Source of the DNA: Antarcticibacterium sp. 1MA-6-2
GTDB lineage: Bacteria > Bacteroidota > Bacteroidia > Flavobacteriales > Flavobacteriaceae
Assembly (NCBI RefSeq): GCF_021535135.1
Contig: NZ_CP091036.1
Coordinates: 1,612,001 to 1,676,000, forward strand
DNA length: 64,000 bases
Direction of reading: 5' to 3'
The notes beneath the pieces were generated by a model. That model had not been told where the DNA came from. It searched no databases and was given only the letters and a program-made list of their open reading frames with translations. Positions 50,154-60,708 of this stretch are shown one piece after another. A program made the translations under genes and the position numbers. Within the stretch, counting starts at the first letter, position 1; each line of letters starts with the position of its first letter.

Positions 50154-51167
50154 TACTTTAGTAATTCGTTCCACTGCTCCTTCACGATCTCCCAGTCAAA
50201 ACCGGAAACTTTCTCCCTTGCCTTCTGCACCATCTCCCGGGTTTCATCAGGATTCTCCACAAGCTGTTTTACTGCAGCTGTCATCGCCACTTCATCTTTT
50301 GGTGGCACCAGCAAGCCATCTTTTTTATTGCTTATCAGGTAGTGCATTCCGCCGACATCGGTAGAAATTACTGCCAGCCCAAGCGCCATAGATTCAATGA
50401 CGCTTATAGGCGTGTTATCAATATTGGTGGTATTCAGGAAGATGTCGTAATCTGTAGAAATTTCTGCCCATTCCTTCTTTTTCAGTTTTCCTGTGAACTT
50501 TACAGGAAGTCGGTATTTTTCTGCATATGCCCTGCAGGATTTCATACTTCCGTCCTTTTCGGGACCTACCATACACAATTCAGCATCGGGATAAGTAAGG
50601 AGTAAATTCTCCAGCACTTTCACCGCGAGCATAGGATTATACCTGGTTTGAAACCTTCGTACCCAAAGAAGGCTGGGTGTAAAACTCCCCCGTTCCTTAA
50701 AAGGATATTTATTTAACTCTATTGAATTCGGGATGATCTGCAGATTTTCAAAACCTGCTTCTTTAAAGATATTATACAGAAATGAAGAAGGTGCCACATT
50801 CACTTTTGCCTTTCCGAATAGGCTCTTGCTTAAAAATAGGATTATCACTTAACCGTTCCGGCAAATTTCCCCCGTGAAGGATAGGGATATAATCGAGGTT
50901 ATAGATCTGGCAGGCCTTTGCTACAAGATAAGCGTAATAAAAATTCATCGCCCCATAGGTGTCGATAAGAACGATATCTGTAGATTTATGGTGTTTAGCT
51001 ATCAGCCCCAGCATCTCCACCAGCCGCAAAGCTTTATTGCTCTTGTTGGAAGCTTTCCGTACCTGGTATCCCTCCTTCTTAAGCACCCTGCTGAAAAAGG
51101 AAATGTAGGTAGCCGTAAAACTGTTAACTGCTAAGTCGTTTCCTATATACAGGATCCTTTTTTTCAT
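50153..51167 (-). CDS. Glycosyltransferase family 4 protein, paralogue (frame broken near 50832)
   Basis: About 337 residues, same plan as the downstream gene: MKKRILYIGNDLAVNSFTAT, LDYIPILHGGNLPERL, KSLFGKAKVNVAPSSFLYN, WVRRFQTRYNPMLAVKVLENLL, GPEKDGSMKSCRAYA and NIDNTPISVIESMALGLAVISTDVGG (the E-x7-E-like donor motif). The break lies in a run of five A (+ strand 50832-50836); one fewer joins NPI to LSKSLFG, so a homopolymer error is likely. The start overlaps the polymerase gene by 44 bases. Confidence 0.9.
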
Positions 51168-52489
51168 CTACGATATATAATAATGCCAGCCCATACACAA
51201 AAGTAAGCAGTGCAATTCTCATTGCTGAGTGGTTAATTGTTAAAAACCAAAAGGCCACAAAAGCCAGAAAATAGTAGTTGTTTTTGAACTTCGTCCAAAA
51301 AACTATGGGGACAAAGATAAGAATAAGTAGTGCAACGATACCTAGTATTCCATGTTCCGAAAGTAAACGACTGATTTCATTATGAGAAGCTATTTCTATA
51401 CCTAATGTTTCTTCTCTATACTCATAACCTTTTCCTGCTCCAATACCAGTCAAAGGATGGTCGTAAAATGCTTGTAATTCTGTTGTTACTAACTCTACTC
51501 TTCCAGTAGTAATATCATCTTTTAATTGTCCTGCCGCATCTCTCCCTGCATATCTGTTTTCGATTAAACCGAAAGTATTTACAGAAGAGAGCAGCCATAT
51601 TGCACCAATAGATCCTAGTAAAATAAAAATTTTCAGATTAATTCCAGTCAATTCTCTCTTGTTCTGTTTTATGTAAAAAAACAAAATAAAGGCGGCTATA
51701 CAAATAAGAGCTGTAAGAACCCCTCCTCTGGAAAAGGTAATAACTGCACGATATCCCATAAATGCGAGTAATAAAAGATCAATTATATTTATAAGCTTAT
51801 TTTTTACTGTAAAAAGTCTTGTCACAAGAAGAAAGGCTCCCAGGCCCATTACCGTTGATATTTGATTAGGTCCATAACCGCCAGTCGCGGCATAATTGCC
51901 GGATAAACTTATAATACCCTCATGAAGGGTTGGAGTATATAAGTATAAATAAACAGCCTGCGAAATGAGAGGTAACAGTAGCATCATAATGACCTTCTGA
52001 AAATCTTGTTGTTTTATCTTTTTGTAATAGCAATAAATAGCTGCAACCCCAAGACAAACTGGTCCACTTAGATTAAAAATAACTGACCTTCTGAAATCAC
52101 CTTCTAAGCTCATTGTAATGGAGGCTACAACTATACCGGGAATTAAAATTAAAAGGTATGTCCAGTAAGGAACCGTTTTTGATGATGTTCCTTTAAAAAA
52201 CATACCAATCGCTAAGAATATTATTACCGCATATTTCCCGGTTTCATAAAAGATCATTCCACTAAGTCATTCTAAAAAAAACTTCAGCTCCGGCTATATA
52301 AGCCGCACCCATTAAGGCTTCATTATTCCTGTTCTCGTTCTGAATAGTTATAAATAGAAAATAACCTAGTGTCGCCAACATAACAATAGTCGATGTAGAC
52401 CGTAAATAGTAAACAAGAAATCCAAGGCCTATATGTAATATAAGAAGCCTCAGATATTCAGAATTAATATTTTTTGCTCTAGTTAGCAC
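51124..52489 (-). CDS. O-antigen ligase/polymerase family membrane protein (frame broken at 52261-52267)
   Basis: About 454 residues with ten or more hydrophobic helices and the Wzy/WaaL-like periplasmic loop DITTGRVELVTTELQAFYDHPLTGIGAG, GIEIASHNEISRLLSEHGILG. It polymerises repeat units or ligates glycan. GTG start at 52489 (MLTRAKNINSEYLRLLILH) overlaps the upstream gene by seven bases. TAG follows R-M-T in ACTTAGT; restoring ACCGGT gives R-M-T-G-G and joins FYETGKYAVIIFL. No flippase gene is seen in the window. Confidence 0.88.
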
Positions 52490-53550
52490 AGCTTATAACA
52501 TTGAAGCAAATTTTTAAGCACTTCTTTCTCCGAAAATTTTTCAGTTTGAAATTTAAAACGTTCAGCATCAAGCTTCATTTTATCCCTGTTTCTAAGATAA
52601 AAAAGTATTCCATTATAGAGGGCTGAAGGATTTTCTCTCTCTACTATTTTACCTGCTGAACCTATTAATTCTGCGCATTTACCCACCCGGGTACAGACTA
52701 CAGGTAAGCCTGCCATACCATATTCCAGTAAGGCTAATGGCAAACCTTCAGACTTTGAAGCTAATATTCCAAGATCAGCTTGTTTTAATAAATATATTAT
52801 TTCAGTTTGAGTTCCGTAATAAAAAATTTTTTGTTTAACAGGAGATTTGCTTATGGCCTCTAAAAAAGCGACTGAATAAAGAGTGCCGGGATTTTCCCCA
52901 ATCAAGTGCAAACTCACAGACATTGTCGGATCCAGCATCTCAAAAGCGCTCAGGAGATTAAAATGATCCTTCTGCGGCCTCAAATTAGCGACACAAATAA
53001 TTTTGAAAGATTTTTCAGGATCTTTTATAAGTGTCTTCTGATCTAAAGAAGGCGTAGGTTCAGAGATAAAATTTCTTATTTCTACCACATTTTTGCAGTT
53101 CAGGTTCTTTTGTGCCCAATTTTTAAGATCAGAATTAACTGAAATTATACCCGTAAAAGAGCCGGAGAAGAATTTTAGTAGTTTGTACTCCCTCTTTTCT
53201 AAAAATTCGCTCTCTCCGTAATGGTCGTGCCAGATAAGATTAAATTTTAATCCTGATTTTTTAATAATACTTGCAAGGAAAAAGGAGGTGCTGTGGGCAT
53301 GGACAATTGTTATTTTATTCCTGAAAATAAATTTTCTTAGTCTTAAAAAAGCAGAGAGATCCAGGCTACTTTTTTTATTTAAAAAAAGATATTCCACCTC
53401 CGGTTTTAGCTGTTCCTTTAGCAACCCCTCCTGCCTAGTACAACATAAATAAGATCCGTCTATATGCGGCAGCAAAGCATTGGCAATATTTACTGCCATC
53501 TTTTCTGCCCCCCCGGGTCTCAAACTGTCAATAAGTTGAAGTACCCTCAT
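52483..53550 (-). CDS. Glycosyltransferase family 4 protein
   Basis: 355 residues, intact. The GT-B acceptor half begins MRVLQLIDSLRPGGAEKMAVNIA (the G-G-A-E loop). The donor half has KIICVANLRPQKDHFNLLSAFEML, LHLIGENPG, IFYYGTQTEI and ILASKSEGLPLALLEYGMAGLPVVCTRVG, with the E-x7-E donor motif. Donor sugar cannot be told. Overlaps the preceding gene by four bases (ATGA) and the polymerase gene by seven, so tightly cotranscribed. Confidence 0.95.
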   Translation of the reverse strand: MRVLQLIDSLRPGGAEKMAVNIANALLPHIDGSYLCCTRQEGLLKEQLKPEVEYLFLNKKSSLDLSAFLRLRKFIFRNKITIVHAHSTSFFLASIIKKSGLKFNLIWHDHYGESEFLEKREYKLLKFFSGSFTGIISVNSDLKNWAQKNLNCKNVVEIRNFISEPTPSLDQKTLIKDPEKSFKIICVANLRPQKDHFNLLSAFEMLDPTMSVSLHLIGENPGTLYSVAFLEAISKSPVKQKIFYYGTQTEIIYLLKQADLGILASKSEGLPLALLEYGMAGLPVVCTRVGKCAELIGSAGKIVERENPSALYNGILFYLRNRDKMKLDAERFKFQTEKFSEKEVLKNLLQCYKLC

Positions 53551-54797
53551 ACAATTTTTTGTTGCTCCCCCTTCGGGGCCTGGGGGGGCAAAACTTTCTT
53601 TATAGCCTCTTCAAACTTCTCCACCGTATACTGTTGACTCCATTCCTGTGCCTGTCGCGATATCCTCCTCATCTCAACAGGATCCTTTATAATTTTAACT
53701 ATCTTCTTCACCGTCTCATCTAACACCTCATGACTTTCCTCTTTCCACTTTCCACTCTCCACTCTTTCTCCCTTCTCTCTTTCCTCTTCTCTTTTTCCTA
53801 AATCCGGAATTAATATACCACGACTCCCGTAATTAAGCATCCATGGCACACAGCTTACGGCCGTAGCAATAGGAATACAACCAAAGAACATGCCTTCAGC
53901 AACTGCTTTTGGCCATCCTTCAGATTGTGAAGGCAAAATAACGAAATGAGCATCCTCATATGCCATTTTAAGCTCTTCCAAAGTACGGTTTCCTTTAAAT
54001 CTCACCAGCCGTTTAAGATTATGTTTTTCACAATAATATTCCAGCATTGCACGTTCGGGACCGTCTCCATAGATGTTTAAGTGTAATTGCCAACTTTCCT
54101 GATTAAGGCCCATCAAAGTCTGAAGTTCCTGTACCATCTTTATCGCCTTCAGCGGATTTTTTCCCCGAACCAGATTACCCACGAACAAAAAACGAAACGG
54201 ATTGTTAAAGCTCTTTTCCTTAGCATCAAAAATTTCCTTCTCAGGAAAAGAAGCTGTAAAGAAAGGTAAAATATTATTCGACTGATTAGGCCATTCTCCA
54301 TATACTAATACCTTAATGTTCCTTGTCAATAAAGTATTGGCAAGGATCCACTTCTGAAGTTTGTAGGTCCAGGGCTGTCGTGCTTCAGGATCCCAATTCT
54401 AAGCATACTTGGCAGATTTAGTTTTCTTTGGAAAGAAGATTTGGCAGATACAGGCCAGAAGGCCGATATTTCCGGGACACCGCAGGTGCAAATGATCCGC
54501 TCGGTTCATGGCACCTGTTATTCTAAAAATAATGACAGGAATCTTAAAAAATGCTTTAAGTGTACTTCTAAAATTTAAAAGATCAAAGTCGGGTATTTGT
54601 GTAAAGGCAATATTAGAATGACGATAAGTTTTTTTAGCTATAAATTCCCCCTTAGGGGGTTGTGGGGCCGGGGCCACAATTTCCACCTCATCAACATGCC
54701 TTAGCCATAAATTCATTTCACGCACATAAGGAGAATAAGCTGTATAGCATCCGGCTTCTACAGTATGTAAGACGTGAGTAAAAATTGCGAAGCGCAT
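53547..54797 (-). CDS. Glycosyltransferase family 4 protein (in-frame TAG at 54399; repeat-derived insert)
   Basis: About 416 residues. N-terminal half MRFAIFTHVLHTVEAGCYTAYSPYVREM to SAKYA, then an in-frame TAG, then NWDPEARQPWTYKLQKWILANT, VLVYGEWPNQS, FLFVGNLVRGKNPLKAIKM, HLNIYGDGPE and SQSEGWPKAVAEGMFFGCIPIAT (donor site). GCTTAG in place of GCCGGC explains the stop and gives the expected K-Y-A-G-N-W. A low-complexity insert (KREEEREKGERVESGKWKEE) encoded by the purine repeat lies before the C-terminal helix. Two PxPPKGE-like inserts occur at residues about 43-50 and near the C-terminus. Confidence 0.87.
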
Positions 54798-55613
54798 TTA
54801 ATTCTTCTTTTGCATCAACATCGTTATATGCATACAACGAAACAATTCTATATCAGAATGTCTTGAATTCTCCCAATCCTTATTATGCCATTTCTCGGCT
54901 ATCATTGTTTTTTTTTGTTCAGAAAAAGGTAAGAGGTTTAACAACATCAATTTTTTTACCCTGCCCAGCATCCCTCTTCGATCTTTTATTTCAAAAGCAG
55001 CAGCAAATTTATAGTAGGTTTTTCTTGTAAAAGGCCATTCCCAATCCTTATCGCTCTGGAATGGTCTGTAAATTCCTCTGGCTACTTTTACAGGAAAGCT
55101 TGTCATTAAAGGATCATTACTTATAATTGTTCCATTTTCGTTAAGCTTCTCCTTAAGACGTGCAATTAATTGATTGGTATTTTTAAAATGATGCAACACC
55201 CCATATGCATATATAAGATCAAAACTACCTTCTTGAAAATCTTCAGAAAGAAAATCTACGACAACGGCTTGTGCATTTTCAATATTCTTAATTCTACCGC
55301 TAAGATGATTAATTCCTTTCTCACTGAGGTCGATAGCCAGGTACTCCTTAGAGTTATGGGCCAGATATATAGAGAGGGAATTGCCTTCATAGCAACCAAG
55401 ATCCAAGACTTTTTTATTTGAAAGATCTCCACACCATTCCAGGTGCAATTCCTGAATTTGCTTCTCAAGGTTCAGGCTTTTCCTAATCTTTTGAAGATTC
55501 CTATTACGGAGAGAATACCAGATCTTTGTGGCCCAATTCTTTTCTTTGGTGTCATAAAAGATCTGTTGCCTCTTATTTATTTCTATAATGTCTTCCTCAT
55601 CTTTTTTCATCAA
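54798..55613 (-). CDS. Class I SAM-dependent methyltransferase
   Basis: 271 residues with the Rossmann methyltransferase motifs: VLDLGCYEGNSLSIYLAH (motif I), EYLAIDLSEKGINHL (acidic end of strand 2), SEDFQEGSFDLIYAYGVLHH and the later LKEKLNENGTIISNDP. The C-terminal part is extended and basic. In this operon it probably methylates a sugar or a glycan end, as often seen in O-antigen loci; the acceptor is not known. Abuts the next gene without a gap. Confidence 0.9.
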   Translation of the reverse strand: MMKKDEEDIIEINKRQQIFYDTKEKNWATKIWYSLRNRNLQKIRKSLNLEKQIQELHLEWCGDLSNKKVLDLGCYEGNSLSIYLAHNSKEYLAIDLSEKGINHLSGRIKNIENAQAVVVDFLSEDFQEGSFDLIYAYGVLHHFKNTNQLIARLKEKLNENGTIISNDPLMTSFPVKVARGIYRPFQSDKDWEWPFTRKTYYKFAAAFEIKDRRGMLGRVKKLMLLNLLPFSEQKKTMIAEKWHNKDWENSRHSDIELFRCMHITMLMQKKN

Positions 55614-55621
55614 AAATCTCC

Positions 55622-56686
55622 TTATGTTAAATTGAGAATTTTATTGAGGCGTTCAACTGAGGAAGAAAGCTCAAAATTTTCTTCAAAATTTCTTTTGCAG
55701 TTTATGCTCATTTCATTCCTTAGATTATGATCCTTTAATAGTAAGATCATTTTTTCTGCAAGTTCATTGAAATTTTGAACTCTAAAAAGAAAACCATCTT
55801 TTTTATCCCTTATAATTTCGGAAATACCTGTAGTTTTAGATCCTACAACTGGTGTTCCTACAGAAAAACTTTCAATAACTACGTATCCAAAAGCTTCGAC
55901 GTGTGAAGGAACTATCGTAAACCAGGCTTTAGAAAACTCTTTCAGGACCTGATTTCGGGATATATTCCCTCTGAAGATAATATTCTCCGTCAACTTTAGA
56001 TCCTTCACCATCTCTTTAATTTTTTCTACCTGATCGCCTGTTTTTTCATCTCCAACAATGTGCAGTTTTACAGAAGGATAGTCTTTAACTACAATAGACA
56101 TTGCTTTGATTAAGGTTAATAAACCTTTTACAGCATCAAGTCTACCTGCATAAACTACTTGGTCAGGATTTCCAGTATTTATTATTTCAGCTCGATGTAG
56201 CGCATTATGCACAACGAAGATTTTGGATTTTGCTACTCCGAAATGCTCCACCAAATCTTTTTTAGACGCTGTTGAATTTGCAATAACATGAGTCGCCAGT
56301 TTATAAATAAATTGTTTCCTAAACTTTAAAATTCTGTTCTTCTTAATTTGGGCATATAAAGTATGGTACCAGGCAATGCGTTGAGGAATTCTATAAAAGA
56401 ACCCTACTATAAGAAATAAGTTTACGGCTGCAAAGTTTGAAATCATTATCTGTGGCCGATATTTTTTGATCATTCTTTGAAGAAAAACCAAATCAGCCAT
56501 TCGGGTTGGACGAGGTGAAGGCCATTTTTTAATTATAATTTCCTTGTTAATAGATAAGGAATTTTCCTCTACCGCGTGGGAAAAAATTATTACTTTATAA
56601 GTAAGACTTAATCGATTAGCTAATTCTACAAAAAAATCGGCAACCGAGCTATTTTTTAAAGTAAAAGCTAAAAATACAGTTTTCAT
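55622..56686 (-). CDS. Glycosyltransferase family 4 protein
   Basis: Intact; I chose ATG 56686 (MKTVFLAFTLKNSSVADFF), giving about 354 residues, over an upstream in-frame ATG at 56719. GT-B donor domain: DQVVYAGRLDAVKGLLTLIKAM, LHIVGDEKTG, NIIFRGNISRNQVL, and VPSHVEAFGYVVIESFSVGTPVVGSKTTGISEII with the E-x7-E motif. Preceded by a spacer of about 250 bases and a divergent gene, so an internal promoter may start here. Confidence 0.94.
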   Translation of the reverse strand: MKTVFLAFTLKNSSVADFFVELANRLSLTYKVIIFSHAVEENSLSINKEIIIKKWPSPRPTRMADLVFLQRMIKKYRPQIMISNFAAVNLFLIVGFFYRIPQRIAWYHTLYAQIKKNRILKFRKQFIYKLATHVIANSTASKKDLVEHFGVAKSKIFVVHNALHRAEIINTGNPDQVVYAGRLDAVKGLLTLIKAMSIVVKDYPSVKLHIVGDEKTGDQVEKIKEMVKDLKLTENIIFRGNISRNQVLKEFSKAWFTIVPSHVEAFGYVVIESFSVGTPVVGSKTTGISEIIRDKKDGFLFRVQNFNELAEKMILLLKDHNLRNEMSINCKRNFEENFELSSSVERLNKILNLT

Positions 56687-56934
56687 TTTTTTATTCACCA
56701 GCTCTTTTCTTTTCTGCACATTTTAAAATAAGTTGCACCAGCAATTTTATTCCTGGTTTCCCGGTTATTATGTTTAGTTGTCTTCTCTGAGGTCTAAGAT
56801 TTGAACAACTAAATATATGGCCATTTTCAATCATAAAATATTAACTTACGTAATTAAAATAAATCAATTTTTGGAAAATTTAATCTTTGGGTTGTATTAA
56901 TCCGGAATAGATTAAAATCCCATTCATTTATTAC

Positions 56935-57660
56935 ATGAAAAACAGGAACCAAGATCTTATTATATTACTTACGGCCACAATTACTCCGAATACTTATTCC
57001 AAACTTAAGGTCACAGAACCAAAAATTCGAAAGCAGCAATATCTTGAAGCCTTAAATTTCTATATTCATCAAACAAATTATAAAATTGTTTTTGCTGAAA
57101 ATTCAGGTGATCAACTAGCGGAATTTCCCTTGCTACCAGAAAGAATTGAATACCTGTCATTTAAATCTGAACCGATTCAACCCGATCGTGGTAAGGCATT
57201 TAAAGAACTGGAAATAATTGATTTTGCCATTCAAAACTCAACCTTTATAAAAGAAGCAAAAGCGATTGCTAAAATAGCCGGAAGATTACAGGTTCTAAAC
57301 TTCAAAAAACTTTCCAGAACATTTCTAAAGTATAGAAAGAAACAAAACCATTTGGTATATGCAAATTCCTATAAACAGGGAAATATGGATTCCAGGTGCT
57401 TTTTTTTCACTTTAGATTTTTGGCCGTACCAATTGGAGGTAGGTCAAAATATAACTCTTCTCTACAATTTTGAATTATCATTATGGGATTCCATTCACCA
57501 ATACAATAAAATCGAAGGAAAAACATTTAAACCTTTTTACATACCTTTAAGAATTAGAGGAGTAAGTGGTTTTTCCGGAAATAAATATAAACATAACCTT
57601 CTGATTCATTATGCACGTCTAATTCGTAACCTTAGCCAAGTTTTTCCCAGTAAATCTTGA
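56935..57660 (+). CDS. Polysaccharide-locus protein, putative glycosyltransferase (family not certain)
   Basis: 241 residues, the only plus-strand gene inside the minus-strand polysaccharide operon. It starts MKNRNQDLIILLTATITP, then KIRKQQYLEALNFYIHQTNYKIVFAENSG, a GKAFKELEIIDFAIQNS segment and AIAKIAGRLQVLN, which together recall GT-A-like LPS transferases that keep a K-x-x-G-R-L block. A DSRCFFFTLDFWPYQL stretch follows. No signal peptide. Function uncertain; a glycosyltransferase is the best guess. AT-rich relative to its neighbours, which suggests separate acquisition. Confidence 0.6.
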   Translation: MKNRNQDLIILLTATITPNTYSKLKVTEPKIRKQQYLEALNFYIHQTNYKIVFAENSGDQLAEFPLLPERIEYLSFKSEPIQPDRGKAFKELEIIDFAIQNSTFIKEAKAIAKIAGRLQVLNFKKLSRTFLKYRKKQNHLVYANSYKQGNMDSRCFFFTLDFWPYQLEVGQNITLLYNFELSLWDSIHQYNKIEGKTFKPFYIPLRIRGVSGFSGNKYKHNLLIHYARLIRNLSQVFPSKS

Positions 57661-57838
57661 GTGATCAAAAAATGATTCCTTTCGTCACATATTTGCTGAA
57701 ATAATACAAACTTTCCACGGTTGAATAAACACCATATAAAATGAACCTCCTGAAAATGAAAACGTCGACTCCTTTACCAGTCAATAAAAGTTATAACTAA
57801 TCGTTTTTCTTGTTAAGGCTAAAAAATTGATTTTTAAT

Positions 57839-58845
57839 TCATAACTCCCGAGAATCTTTTATCAGCGGCTTATCCAGAAAAAGGCTGTACCAGCCAGCAA
57901 TTCTTCCCAGACTTTCAGTTAAGGCTTCGTTTCTTTTAGAAGTCGTAAAAATATTACCTATTCTTACCAGGGTTAACAGTAAAAGGGTACCGTGCCATTT
58001 CAGCTGTGCTCGTAGTTTCGGTTGTGGGTATTTTACGCGCCATACATACCAACCATTCCGCACCACCATTTTACCATATTCAAAATTATTGGGGCGTCCC
58101 GATTCTTCATGGAGATGATGTAAGGGTGCCGCAGTATTTACATAAAGCTGCCCCAGTGAGGAAGCTCTAAGGCAAAAATCCATATCCTCGTAAAGACCGT
58201 ATCCCTCAAAGTAGGGTGAGAAATTTATTTTTTCAACCAATCCCCTTTTGTAAGAAGCGACTCCTCCCATAAAATATTCTACAGGATATATCTTTCCGGA
58301 TGGTGGCAGAAAACCTGTGGAAAAACCGTTGGAAAAGTCCGGCATTATGCCAGGTGCTCTATCGCTTAATAGTCCAAATTTCTTTCGCAGCAAATTCCTG
58401 CTGCCAAGGTTTCTGGTCCATCCATCAATTTTAAACTCTCTATACGAAGCCGGATTTTCTTTTTTTCCCACTTCACCTCATTTAGAATATAACCTCCCAC
58501 TCCAACTGCATCAGGTTTTTTATAGTAAGTTTCCAAAAGATTTTCGAAATAGCTTTTTTCAAGTACCACATCATCGTCCAGGAAACAAACTACTTCAGAT
58601 CTAATATTGAGCTGCCTGATCCCGAAATTCCGTTGGCGGGTAAGACCCCGATCTTTCTCCTTTACCTGGAAATACTTAACTAAAGGATAATTTTCCTTTT
58701 CTAACGCTTTCAAGGTATTGCTATCGGGAGAACCATCAATTATCAGGATCTCATCAGGTTTTGCTTCCTGTTTCCCCACAGAATCCAGGAGCCTCAGGAG
58801 TGGTGCAGGACGCTTATAGGTACATATGATCAGGCTAAAACGCAT
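57839..58845 (-). CDS. Glycosyltransferase family 2 protein (homopolymer frame break near 58460)
   Basis: About 335 residues of GT-A fold: MRFSLIICTYKRPAPLLRLLDSV, ILIIDGSPDSNTLKAL, VKEKDRGLTRQRNFGIRQL and CFLDDDVVLEKSYFENLL (metal-binding D-D-D). In the next phase ENPASYREFKIDGWTRN, VEYFMGGVASYKRGLVEKI and GLYEDMDFCLRASSLG (the E-D acceptor site) follow. The break is in a run of seven T on the plus strand (58460-58466); eight restores the frame. Its start overlaps the preceding gene by 11 bases. Confidence 0.9.
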
Positions 58846-60701
58846 CTTTTCTAAATTTCTTTATGCTGTTCAACTCCACATTAAGACTGGCGGCATTAAT
58901 AATATTAAGATTAGCAAAAGGCCATTGTACCAGCTTTTTACGCTCTATCGCCTGCTTGTGCAAATCTTCATAAAAAAGATTGCCAATTTCATTCGGTTCA
59001 AAATAGGCTTTTATGTGCTGTTCCATTTTTGGATGCTGATAAACGCGAGCCCAGTTGATAGACTGAAATAACCGATACCAAGCCATGGAAATTTTTACTT
59101 TTCATCATCCGGCGAATCAAAAATTGATCTGCCGTGGAGCGAATTCCCCACATCGCAAATTTCAGCAGGTCAGGAAAATTTTGAGGTACCAGTGGAGCCT
59201 GAGCTGTAGGTACAGTGCTTAGTCTCTTCAGATCTTTATTCATTCTGAATAATTGTTTTGCAAACCTGTAATTAAGACGTTGGTTAGGATGGATCCTGCT
59301 GGTAAGAGTAAGCATTTGCAGGGACATTGCGGGGGAATAGGCGTGAAATTTGGAACCAGCCACTAAAAGATGTTTTGCCAGGTGCATCCGGGTAAAAGTG
59401 TACCAGGAGAAAAGTTCATTATATAATTCAGCATAAGGCAGATGATGCGCTTCTATTCTTGCAAATAATTCTTCAAGATTTACCAGCAATGCTTCAATCA
59501 GTTTCTCCCTGTCTATTTTAAGGTCAAATTTCTGAAGATTCCGCTCGTGATAATAAATTTCAAACTGATGAACCACTTTTCTCTTCCATGCTTCAAATCC
59601 GGAATCATTAGCTTTGGTAAAAGAGTAGTTTTCTTTTTTTATGAAATATTTTAAAAAATTCTTTTTTCTAAATTCTTTACTGGAGAAACTTCTAATGTTC
59701 CGCGCTTAAGAAGGCTTCACAAAGTTCCCCGAGCAGCAGTGGTTCTTCTCTTTTGCTATCTACCGATTCAGTAATCTCCAGCCAGGAACAGAGTTCCACC
59801 CCCTCTGTCTCAACAACTTTTCTTCTGAAGGTTTTAGGATCTGGGAAATAGAGTTCGGGATTGGAACACACATGAAAACTACCCTTTTTTAAACTACATA
59901 ATTTCGCAGCTATTTTCGTTTCATAATTTCCTGACTCTCCATATGTATAGCAATTCAATTCTTTTTCTGCAGGTATTGCACCAAGCACAATCCTGCTATC
60001 TATCCCTCCACTTAGTGCAATGTTAACTTTTTCTGAATAGTTTACGCAATATTGTACTTCCTTTTTGTAAGCTTCCCAGTATTTCCCTACTTCTAAAGAA
60101 TCCGGAGAGGGCCCCGTCATATTCTGAAACAGCTTAGTTGTCAAATTTCTGTTGAAGCCGTTCTCCTTTGAAGCTATATCTTAAATACTCACCCGGCAGC
60201 AGGCGTTTGCATCCTTTTAAAATCGTCCTGCTCCCCAATGTTGAATATTCGGGACCTAAACTTCTTTGTACAATACCTGCCTCATCAAACTCACAACCCG
60301 TGACGGCACCCATTAATATAATGCTGTTCGAGATATAAAAATTCTCCTCTTTTTTTAAATAATAAAGAGGATACAACCCCACCTGGTCGGTGCACAGGAT
60401 GATCTCCTGGTTTACAAAATTTATAAGAGTGGCTGAAAAAGAAACTGGTTATATTTGAGATCAAGGGCCATTCTTTTTGTAGTGACTCTACAACGCTCTT
60501 TTTTTGACCCTCGATATCTTTAACTTCTTTTTTTAGATCCCGCAGATAACCATCTGCTATAAGTAGATTATTTTCTGTTATATCAGGTTCTCCTGCTTTC
60601 TCAAGTAAAACCTGCATCCCCGCAAATTTTTGTACCTGCAGGACAATTGGCCAACTTAAAGGTGCTGTTAGATAACTCTTATTGGTAACTAAATACTTCA
60701 T
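58835..60701 (-). CDS. Asparagine-synthase-like protein (four frame breaks)
   Basis: About 621 residues. The N-terminal part resembles a glutaminase-like fold but begins MKYLVTNKSYLTAPL, so the nucleophile Cys2 of true AsnB is absent. It continues FVNQEIILCTDQVGLYPLYYL, then the synthetase domain with the ATP pyrophosphatase loop NIALSGGIDSRIVLGA, CYTYGESGNYETKIA and LLLGELCEA. A helical C-terminus with RNIRSFSSKEFRKKNFLKYF and WARVYQHPKMEQHIKAYF follows. Breaks: about 60436 (T run), 60132-60138 (restores ACCGGC), 59704-59710 (restores GCCGGC) and about 59090 (short run). In such loci these proteins probably amidate or activate a sugar acid. Confidence 0.82.
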
Positions 60702-60708
60702 TCAATTT

